A stretch of DNA of 7,986 bases from Verrucomicrobiia bacterium (GTDB lineage: Bacteria; Verrucomicrobiota; Verrucomicrobiia; Limisphaerales; DTLC01): the NCBI GenBank assembly GCA_025061935.1, contig JANWZY010000131.1, positions 1 to 7,986 of the forward strand. Direction: 5' to 3'. Made by a program: the position numbers and the translations under genes. Of the stretch, positions 1 through 5,512 are shown piece by piece. The notes beneath the pieces are model-generated. The model was not told the DNA's origin. It searched no databases and saw only the letters and a list, made by a program, of their open reading frames with translations. Position 1 is the first letter of the stretch. Each line of letters begins with the position of its first letter.

Positions 1-447
1 CACGAGCGGGTCGGGGAATGATGTGCACGAGCGCAAAAGTGTAGCGGCACCAACTAGCGCCGCAAAAGCCAGCATTAGAATTTTGCGGTCGCGGGGTGGT
101 ATGCCGCTAAGTACTCCAGGTCGGTTGGCGTCTGCACGCAATTGTTCGTAGGAAACGAATCGGCAAACCCTTGTCGCCACGATACCGCCGGTGAGGTACC
201 CGAGGAGAACCACCAAAACCCAAAAAGACCACGAGCTCACAATGCTCGGCCCGCAAATCGAAACGACAAGCATCAGGGTAGAGGCATAGATAAGGCCGAG
301 CGTGGCGCCTAATCTTCCGGCTGAGCTGGCCGAGATTGCGAGCTTGCTTTTGCAGCACGGGCAGACGTACCGCCTGGGGCCGGTCATCACGCGCCACAGT
401 GGATAGGCCGCCGCGCAACGCGGACAGATGAGATTCGAAAACCGCAT
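1..447 (-). CDS. Zinc-ribbon small membrane protein, C-terminus cut by window edge
   Basis: The reverse frame is open from an ATG at 447 to base 1, giving 149 codons without a stop, so the end lies outside the window. The N-terminus carries a zinc-ribbon knuckle pair: C8-P-R-C11 and, 17 residues on, C29-P-C-C32, with YPLWRV between them. The layout suggests a cytoplasmic Zn finger on a membrane protein. Hydrophobic segments follow at about 46-66, 69-91 and 123-138, consistent with two or three transmembrane helices. I recognise the general type (short zinc-ribbon-plus-TM proteins of unknown function) but no named family. The upstream frame stays open for about 28 codons and contains GTG codons, but this ATG sits directly before the first Cys pair. 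The Shine-Dalgarno is weak (GCAGAG just upstream). The gene follows the YcxB-like gene on the same strand after 139 bases, so co-transcription is possible. The reality of the frame is fairly sure; the function is unknown. Confidence 0.72.
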   Translation of the reverse strand, partial: MRFSNLICPRCAAAYPLWRVMTGPRRYVCPCCKSKLAISASSAGRLGATLGLIYASTLMLVVSICGPSIVSSWSFWVLVVLLGYLTGGIVATRVCRFVSYEQLRADANRPGVLSGIPPRDRKILMLAFAALVGAATLLRSCTSFPDPLV

Positions 448-586
448 CTCTGCGCTTGTTGCTACGTGTTGGTCGGCGCAGCCTGAATTGGCCCCGGCCA
501 CGGGAAGCCGCACACACCAACAATCTCAAGCTTGTCGCATTGAATCACGGGTATTGTCCCGATGTCAACCCCATTCTGCCAACGGG

Positions 587-1066
587 TCAAACAACCTGTC
601 CGCCGTGCGCTTTGACTTTTTCCGCGATGAACCGCAGGCCGTCTTCACCAAGCGCAGAGGAAGGCAAGATGAGATAAAAGTGCGGGTCGTAAGTGAACAG
701 CAACACAACATCGCGGAACCGCCATATCTTCTTGATGCGAGACCACTTCATTGTGGTGGTCTGGTCGCTCGTCTCAAAAGTGATGGTTTCTGGGGCAATC
801 CGAACCGTGACCTTGCGGTCCGGCATTTCCCGGCAAATGTTGGTTGCCGTCCGGTAATAAGCAACCCACACTGCAAAGTAGATAAGCGAAAGGATGATGA
901 TAAACCACCAAATAGCCCCCGCATAACCGGCAGCTAAAAGCAAAGCAACGCCGGCCGTCACGAGTCCCACAGCGACAAGCCGCGCACCTGCATACCGCCA
1001 GATGAATCGCCGCGTACCGCGCCGCACCAGCTCGGGAGACCATTCGTATGAGATCTCAAGGTGCAT
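587..1066 (-). CDS. YcxB-like family membrane protein
   Basis: The product has 159 residues and is complete. A short amphipathic N-terminus (residues 1-28, rich in Arg and Trp) is followed by two closely spaced hydrophobic helices at about 29-47 and 50-69. The soluble C-terminal half (about 86-140) reads as a small PH-like beta domain: VTVRIAPETITFET, then a TTTMKWSRIKKI strand-helix and a LLFTYDPHFYLILPSSAL strand pair. This pattern (two TM helices, then a strand with 'I.ET', a 'W..I..I' step and '.ILP..A') is typical of YcxB-like proteins, whose biochemical role is not established. The ATG is the first start after an in-frame stop, and GAGAAA directly precedes it as a weak ribosome site. 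It is the middle of three minus-strand membrane-protein genes. The product was assigned by motif reading alone. Confidence 0.8.
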   Translation of the reverse strand: MHLEISYEWSPELVRRGTRRFIWRYAGARLVAVGLVTAGVALLLAAGYAGAIWWFIIILSLIYFAVWVAYYRTATNICREMPDRKVTVRIAPETITFETSDQTTTMKWSRIKKIWRFRDVVLLFTYDPHFYLILPSSALGEDGLRFIAEKVKAHGGQVV

Positions 1067-1293
1067 TTTCTCAAGCCTGCGCCGTCAGCCGCATCTCAAC
1101 TACCCCACATTTCGCGCGCTTCGCAGTATGAGTCCGGCGCAATTCGTTCCCGCCACGGCACACGACACATTGGCTCTCGACTGCGCCCGCCGTCAGGTAC
1201 CGCTAGCGTTTGATTGGCTCGGTGGCAAGCACAAACCTGAGCAGGGCAGCGAAAAACAGCGCTTCTTTACCGACGCCGTTCTGGTTCACCACC

Positions 1294-1309
1294 AGCCGCT
1301 TCAGCGGCT
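1294..1309. repeat. Short perfect hairpin, AGCCG family
   Basis: AGCCGCT-TC-AGCGGCT forms a 7-bp perfect stem with a two-base loop, followed by TTTAA. The arms and the following CGGCTT resemble the hairpin at 2837-2854, so this looks like a dispersed genomic repeat. The T-run is only three bases, so an intrinsic terminator is a weaker reading. Confidence 0.45.
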
Positions 1310-1684
1310 TTAACAGCGTGCCGGGACACCTAAACAGTTTCGGACTCGGGTGAAATTGAGTCTTGAGGAACCATGTTTTAGTCGAGGGCGACTTGGGCGC
1401 GCAAATGTACGCTTGGACCAGGCACCGGTGCAGCCGCTGGGTAGCACATGTCTCCGAGCCGCGGATTGGAGACGCAGAGTTCGTTTAGGGGTGGCAAGCG
1501 AACCAGCCGACAAAACTGCCATGCGGAGTGTGAGGTAAATGCGCGCGCAGAAAAAAGTGATAGCGAGTTGCCGCCCTTGAGACGCCGATGCGACTGCCGG
1601 GGTTTATTTCGTGCGCGGAGTGTCTTGAGCCGGAAACAAGCCCGCCGGCCTCAAGCCCACCGTCAGATTCAATTTTTCTCCCAC

Positions 1685-1705
1685 CCACGCTTGTCTAAAG
1701 CGTGG
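1685..1705. repeat. REP-like hairpin, solitary, no GTAG foot
   Basis: CCACGCTT-GTCTA-AAGCGTGG gives an 8-bp perfect stem. The arm and loop (GT...A) match the family of hairpins further right, but the outer GTAG tetranucleotide is missing, so it may be a degenerate or orphan copy. Confidence 0.6.
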
Positions 1706-1795
1706 AAGCCATTGTCACCAGCTTCATGGTGGCGATTCTGCTTCCGCAATCGCGACTGCGCGGTGTCAAACCGTACCTACGATTGCGTAGAAGTG

Positions 1796-1882
1796 GTAGC
1801 CACGTTTGTAAAAACGTGGCTGTCTGGTGGCCCGATCCAGGAACGCGCTGCGCTTCTACTGCGCTTTCACAAGCGCAGCTAC
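1796..1882. repeat. BIME-like pair A: two inverted REP hairpins
   Basis: The left unit starts with GTAG (1796-1799). Its stem is 10 bp, AGCCACGTTT pairing with AAACGTGGCT around a GTAA loop (1798-1821). The right unit is in the opposite orientation: its stem CTGCGCTT-TCAC-AAGCGCAG (1859-1878) is followed by CTAC (1879-1882), the complement of GTAG. Read on its own strand, its loop is GTGA. A hairpin with a 5' GTAG foot is the known signature of REP sequences recognised by REP-associated tyrosine transposases, and two in head-to-head orientation make a BIME. No transposase gene is in the window, so any mobilisation would be in trans. Confidence 0.65.
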
Positions 1883-1940
1883 AGCGGCGAGGCGGTTCCT
1901 ATATCGTGTTGCCAGATGCCACCCGGCCTCTCGCGTTCCG

Positions 1941-2016
1941 GTAGCTGCGTTTGTAAAAAACGCAAAGCCAAATTTAGCGGGCTTCAGTCTGTTCTGCGCT
2001 TTAAAAACGCAGCTAC
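1941..2016. repeat. BIME-like pair B: two inverted REP hairpins
   Basis: The left unit starts with GTAG (1941-1944) followed by CTGCGTTT. The stem TGCGTTT/AAACGCA (1946-1964) encloses a GTAAA loop, and the right arm loses the last pairs (AAG instead of GCT). The right unit (1994-2012) has CTGCG/CGCAG arms with TTT/AAA inner pairs and a bulged C, and ends in CTAC (2013-2016). Read on the minus strand this is GTAGCTGCGTTT. The pair repeats the orientation of the pair at 1796-1882, which supports one mobile or amplified unit rather than chance palindromes. Confidence 0.62.
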
Positions 2017-2198
2017 GCGCTGAGAACGGCACCCACGTTGACCAAACCGTTCGAGGCCAGACGCCGCGCTTAGCGCGAGCGCGCTGAGCACCGCAGAACC
2101 CAGCCGCCCGGGCTTGTTTCTCGTAGCCGTGTGGCAGTATGGGGGGCCGTTAACGATCCGTTCCCCACTCGGATTCCGAAAGCGCGCTCTTATCCAGT

Positions 2199-2690
2199 CT
2201 AATTGCCCTGTTCCGCCGTATCAGAGACCATCAATTCTTCCTCACATCGCGTTGGATGGATTGTCATGCGATCTAGAACAAGGAGCGGGAGGAAAAACCA
2301 ACCTGCAGGCTGTAAGTGGTGCTTCGGGCGGACCGACAAGATGGAATAGACCGGCTTGGCGCAATACGCAGGGCACCACAAGAAGCGGTTATCACTGCCG
2401 CCGAAATTGCATAGCGCGTATTGGCCGCACCACGAGAGCGAAGCATATACAGCTACGTATGCAGCAAGCCAAACAACAAGGAACGCCGGTCGCCACTTGG
2501 CGAGCAGATACGTAACTAATATTGCACCGGCCAGCGCCAGCGGGCCGTAGTCTGCCGGGCCGAACGCTCTCGGCCAGGCAAACACGGGAATCACCAAGCA
2601 AATGACAAAACTCAGAATGGTCGCCTCGAGACAAACCTTCAGAAACTTATCGACCTGTTCCAACCTGAGCACGTGCACATTCTGCGCCAA
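2199..2690 (-). CDS. Hypothetical membrane protein
   Basis: This is an open frame of about 160 codons with a membrane-protein composition; I do not recognise the family. Counting from a TTG at 2690, hydrophobic segments lie at about 21-39, 48-65 and 69-87, with a possible fourth at about 130-141 (GWFFLPLLVLD). A loop at 88-125 is rich in Cys (C88, C94, C106, C110) and His (HH at 124-125), which could hold disulfides or a metal if exposed. The tail is charged (CEEELMVSDTAE). The start is uncertain. There is an in-frame TGA four codons upstream of the TTG, no ATG in the frame near the N-terminus, and no clear ribosome site; GTG at residue 5 or 7 or TTG at residue 10 are alternatives. It lies divergently from uvrB. 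Coding status is supported by the run of coherent helices. Confidence 0.62.
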   Translation of the reverse strand: MAQNVHVLRLEQVDKFLKVCLEATILSFVICLVIPVFAWPRAFGPADYGPLALAGAILVTYLLAKWRPAFLVVWLAAYVAVYASLSWCGQYALCNFGGSDNRFLWCPAYCAKPVYSILSVRPKHHLQPAGWFFLPLLVLDRMTIHPTRCEEELMVSDTAEQGN

Positions 2691-2748
2691 GGACCAGGCT
2701 CATGCAAAGACCAGATTCAACGTAGCAGGCATCTTGAGTTAATGGGGT

Positions 2749-2916
2749 CACCCGTTTCATTAATGCCGGGTTCCAATCCGGTGAAAGCCCGCGCCGATCC
2801 AGAAAACCGTTTCCAACAGTCCTATGCTTACAAGCCAAGCCGTTAAAACGGCTTACCGCTGGGTGTGCTTTTTATACCGGGCTGAAGCCAAGCGCTAACG
2901 GCGCGGTGTGAAAAGC
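2749..2916. repeat. Cluster of short hairpins, second repeat type
   Basis: Three short palindromes lie close together: CCGG(G)TTCCAA(T)CCGG at 2766-2781; AAGCCGTT-AA-AACGGCTT at 2837-2854, an 8-bp perfect stem; and GGCT-GA-AGCC at 2880-2889. Nearly the same tail, CGGTG(TG)AAA(A)GC, follows the first (2779-2788) and recurs at 2904-2916. The arms resemble the hairpin at 1294-1309. None has a GTAG foot. They are probably dispersed intergenic repeats, but the two-fold similarity is short and could partly be chance. Confidence 0.4.
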
Positions 2917-3146
2917 GTTTCCGAGTTTTACAAGGCTCAACAGCAATCACGTGGGCTGGTTGTGGTACAGGACTTGGGGTAAACCCTAGTGCAGTTATGG
3001 CCGCAACGGTCCTCAGGGAAAACTTGAAGCTGGCAGCGGCACAATTTCCAAACGGGGTCCGACAGATTGCGTTCCCGTTGACCACGCGCACAGCGCGGAT
3101 GAATGGACCGCCGCGCGTAACTGACCGGCGCCAACTATGCGAAAAA

Positions 3147-3175
3147 TTGACGTATCCCAACCACCAGAATAGGTT
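3147..3175 (+). promoter_or_regulatory. Weak candidate promoter of uvrB
   Basis: TTGACG (3147-3152) is a good -35 match. It is spaced 17 bases from TAGGTT (3170-3175), a poor -10. If used, transcription would start almost at the uvrB ATG, giving a leaderless or nearly leaderless message. The only Shine-Dalgarno-like bases are AGG at 3171-3173, inside the same element. Confidence 0.2.
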
Positions 3176-3183
3176 TAGCGTGC

Positions 3184-5346
3184 ATGTTCGAGCTTGTGGC
3201 GCCATACGAGCCGGCTGGGGACCAGCCCGAGGCGATTGCCAAACTCACAGAAGGCATACTCGCCGGGGCACAGCACCAGGTCCTGCTCGGTGTGACCGGC
3301 TCGGGCAAGACGTTCACGATTGCAAACGTCATCAAGAACGTAAACAAGCCGACGCTGGTCATTTCGCACAACAAGACGCTGGCCGCGCAGCTTTACGCCG
3401 AGTTCAAGAGTTTTTTCCCGCGCAACGCAGTCGAGTTCTTCATTAGCTACTTCGACTACTACCAGCCCGAGGCGTACATCCCGCAAACCGACACATACAT
3501 CGAGAAGGATTCCTCGATCAACGAGGAGATCGAGCGGATGCGGCTCGCGACCATGAACAGCCTGTTCACGCGCCGCGACGTGATCGTGGTCGCCAGCGTC
3601 TCGTGCATCTACGGCATCGGGAGTAAGGAAGATTACGAGGAAATGATGATCCGGCTGCAGGTGGGCGAAGCAATCGGGCGCGAAAAGCTGCTCGAGCGCC
3701 TCGTCGAGCTACAGTACGACCGGAACGACATCGAGTTCACGCGGGGGCGGTTCCGCGTCCGCGGCGACACCGTCGAGGTCTGCCCTGCATACACCGAAGA
3801 CGCGGTACGGGTCGAATTCTTCGGCGACTTGATTGACAGGATCACGCGGTTCGACCCGCTCACAGGTCGGCGAATTGAAGAGGTCGAGGCGGCGATCATT
3901 TTCCCGGCCAAGCAGTTTGTTACTCCCGAGCGGAAGCTCAAAAACGCGCTCGAGTCCATCCGCGAAGAGTTGCGCGAGCGGATCGAATGGTTCGAGAAGC
4001 AGGGCAAACTGCTCGAAGCGCAGCGGATCAAGATGCGAACCGAATACGACCTCGAGATGCTCGAGCAGACCGGGTATTGCCACGGCATCGAGAACTACTC
4101 GCGGCACCTTGCCGGGCGCCCACCAGGATCGCGCCCATGCACGCTGCTCGATTTCTTCCCGCGCGATTACCTGCTCATCATAGACGAGTCGCACGCGACC
4201 ATTCCGCAACTGCGCGGCATGTACGAGGGCGACCGCTCGCGCAAACAAGTGTTGGTTGATTACGGGTTCCGGCTCCCGAGCGCGCTCGATAACCGGCCGC
4301 TGCGATTCGACGAGTTCCAGGCGCTCCAGGGCCAGACGATTTACGTTAGCGCGACGCCCGGCGAACGCGAAATCGCATGGGCACGTGCCGATGCACTGCG
4401 GCGCGCTGGCGCGCCTGTACCACCTAATTTCGAGCTCGAAGAGCCTGCGCCGGGCGCGCCGGAGCTTGCACTGGACAAAGGGCCGATCCCGGGTGTGGTC
4501 GAGCTTGTCGTGCGGCCCACAGGACTCGTGGACCCGAAAGTGACCATCAAGCCGCTCAAAGGGCAGATTGATGACTTGATCGAGGAATGCCGCAAGCGCG
4601 CTGAGCGCAAAGAGCGAGTGCTGGTTATCACGCTCACCAAGCGCACCGCAGAAGAGCTGACAGATTACCTGCGCGAGATCGGAATCAACGTGCAGTATTT
4701 GCATAGCGAGATAGACGCGATCGAGCGTGTCGAAATTTTGCGGGCATTACGGAAAGGCGAGTTCGATGTATTGGTAGGCATCAACCTCTTGCGTGAAGGT
4801 CTCGACCTACCGGAGGTGTCGCTCGTGGCGATTCTAGACGCGGATAAGGAGGGGTTCCTCAGGAGCGAGACGAGCCTGATCCAGACCGCGGGCCGCGCAG
4901 CACGTCACCTCAACGGCGAGGTGATTTTGTACGCAGATGTGATTACCGACAGCATCAAGCGGTTCGTTGCCATTACCGAGTACCGGCGCCAGAAACAGAT
5001 CGCTTACAACAAGAAACACGGCATAACTCCCCGGAGCGTCAGCCGCGCCGTCGAGGAAAGTCTCGCAAGCTACGAAACCAAGCGGAAACAGGCCGATATG
5101 GTGTTGCGCGACGCCGGGATGGACGTGGACCTGACCGCCACGATCCGCGAGTTGGAAGAAGAGATGCTCGCGGCGGCGAACAATCTCGAGTTCGAGAAAG
5201 CCGCACTTTTACGCGACCAGATTCGCGAACTGAAGCGCGCACTAGCCGGCAACGCGCCTGCGCCGCAGCCGGCGCGCACCGCCACAGCGAGTTACCGCCT
5301 TAAACCGAAGCGCGGAAGATCAAGTCGCACCCGCTCACCGTTTTGA
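3184..5346 (+). CDS. uvrB: UvrABC system protein B (excinuclease ABC subunit B)
   Basis: UvrB is the DNA-damage-verifying helicase-like subunit of bacterial nucleotide excision repair. It is loaded by UvrA, opens the duplex around the lesion with its beta-hairpin and recruits UvrC for dual incision. The 720-residue product is complete. Visible landmarks are the N-terminal YEPAGDQPEAI motif; Walker A GVTGSGKT (36-43); the beta-hairpin region YFDYYQPEAYIPQTDTYIEK (89-108) with its aromatic residues; Walker B DESH (334-337); SATPG (389-393); RPTGL (444-448); the motif GINLLREGLDLPEVSLVAIL; motif VI QTAGRAAR (567-574); and a C-terminal UVR motif (about 654-687) that contacts UvrC. The length exceeds the usual roughly 660-680 because of an insertion at about 398-432 and a basic tail. 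The ATG matches the normal family N-terminus, and the Shine-Dalgarno is weak. No uvrA or uvrC is adjacent, so it appears to be a single-gene unit. Confidence 0.98.
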   Translation: MFELVAPYEPAGDQPEAIAKLTEGILAGAQHQVLLGVTGSGKTFTIANVIKNVNKPTLVISHNKTLAAQLYAEFKSFFPRNAVEFFISYFDYYQPEAYIPQTDTYIEKDSSINEEIERMRLATMNSLFTRRDVIVVASVSCIYGIGSKEDYEEMMIRLQVGEAIGREKLLERLVELQYDRNDIEFTRGRFRVRGDTVEVCPAYTEDAVRVEFFGDLIDRITRFDPLTGRRIEEVEAAIIFPAKQFVTPERKLKNALESIREELRERIEWFEKQGKLLEAQRIKMRTEYDLEMLEQTGYCHGIENYSRHLAGRPPGSRPCTLLDFFPRDYLLIIDESHATIPQLRGMYEGDRSRKQVLVDYGFRLPSALDNRPLRFDEFQALQGQTIYVSATPGEREIAWARADALRRAGAPVPPNFELEEPAPGAPELALDKGPIPGVVELVVRPTGLVDPKVTIKPLKGQIDDLIEECRKRAERKERVLVITLTKRTAEELTDYLREIGINVQYLHSEIDAIERVEILRALRKGEFDVLVGINLLREGLDLPEVSLVAILDADKEGFLRSETSLIQTAGRAARHLNGEVILYADVITDSIKRFVAITEYRRQKQIAYNKKHGITPRSVSRAVEESLASYETKRKQADMVLRDAGMDVDLTATIRELEEEMLAAANNLEFEKAALLRDQIRELKRALAGNAPAPQPARTATASYRLKPKRGRSSRTRSPF

Positions 5347-5512
5347 TGGTTTTGCGCCAATTCAAGTGAAATGCTTATGAGCGCCTGAACCGAGTTGGGC
5401 TAAACTGCGCATGCCTCTTGGCCCAGGCAGGATGGTTCGTGCTTTTCGAGAATTTCCGTCAATTCCAATGGAATGACACTGGGCATTAATTGTTGTATTT
5501 TTGCACCGGAAA
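5347..5512. other. Intergenic region between uvrB and lyase gene
   Basis: This 166-base spacer has no convincing intrinsic terminator. The best stem is TGCCT/AGGCA at 5412-5429, with no T-run after it. A small palindrome, ATTCCAATGGAAT, lies just before the candidate promoter of the lyase gene and could be an operator, but with 6-bp arms this is weak. Confidence 0.35.
5473..5501 (+). promoter_or_regulatory. Candidate sigma-70-type promoter of lyase gene
   Basis: ATGACA (5473-5478, five of six to TTGACA) is spaced 17 bases from TATTTT (5496-5501, four of six to TATAAT). The predicted start, near 5508, leaves almost no leader before the ATG at 5513, but a leader of about 47 bases before the GTG at 5555. 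The element sits in the most AT-rich part of the spacer. Confidence 0.35.

Larger units (their letters stand above)
1067..2198. other. Gene-poor stretch with hairpin repeats
   Basis: About 1.1 kb between two minus-strand genes has no frame that looks coding on either strand. The longest open frames (for example 1448-2023, plus) run straight through the hairpin repeats and give low-complexity, Arg/Cys-rich products. Identifiable content is one AGCCGCT hairpin at 1294-1309 and a cluster of five hairpins between 1685 and 2016, annotated separately. The rest (about 1320-1680 and 2020-2198) shows nothing I can name. The promoter of the YcxB-like gene should lie near 1067-1150, but I see no clear -35/-10 pair. 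Confidence 0.6.
2691..3183. other. Intergenic region between divergent genes
   Basis: About 490 bases separate the start of the minus-strand membrane protein gene from uvrB. The left part (2749-2916) has several short hairpins, annotated separately. From about 2920 to 3140 I see nothing identifiable. A weak promoter candidate lies directly before uvrB. I saw no LexA-type inverted repeat, although LexA operators differ between phyla and a lineage-specific one could be missed. Confidence 0.5.

Noticed and set aside
107..529. Minus-strand open frame of 140 codons
   Set aside because: It overlaps the zinc-ribbon membrane protein in another frame; the latter has coherent helices and paired CxxC, this one is an Arg-rich shadow.
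1448..2023. Plus-strand open frame of 191 codons
   Set aside because: It runs through the REP-like hairpins, so its peptide is the translation of repeats (recurring FVKTW, CVCKK and RFKNAA pieces). Composition is Arg/Cys-rich with no domain and no ribosome site.
2766..2782. tRNA T-arm-like sequence (GGTTCCAATCC)
   Set aside because: No matching acceptor, D or anticodon arms at the right spacing on either strand; explained better as an intergenic hairpin.
2647..2838. Minus-strand 63-codon frame overlapping the start of the membrane protein gene
   Set aside because: Crosses the intergenic hairpins, has no recognisable features and conflicts with the better-supported frame ending at 2199.
3709..4704. 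Long antisense open frame of 331 codons inside uvrB
   Set aside because: Antisense frames of this size are common opposite high-GC coding sequence; uvrB is certain and this product shows no domain.
5412..5429. Possible terminator after uvrB
   Set aside because: Only a 5-bp stem with an eight-base loop and no following T-run.
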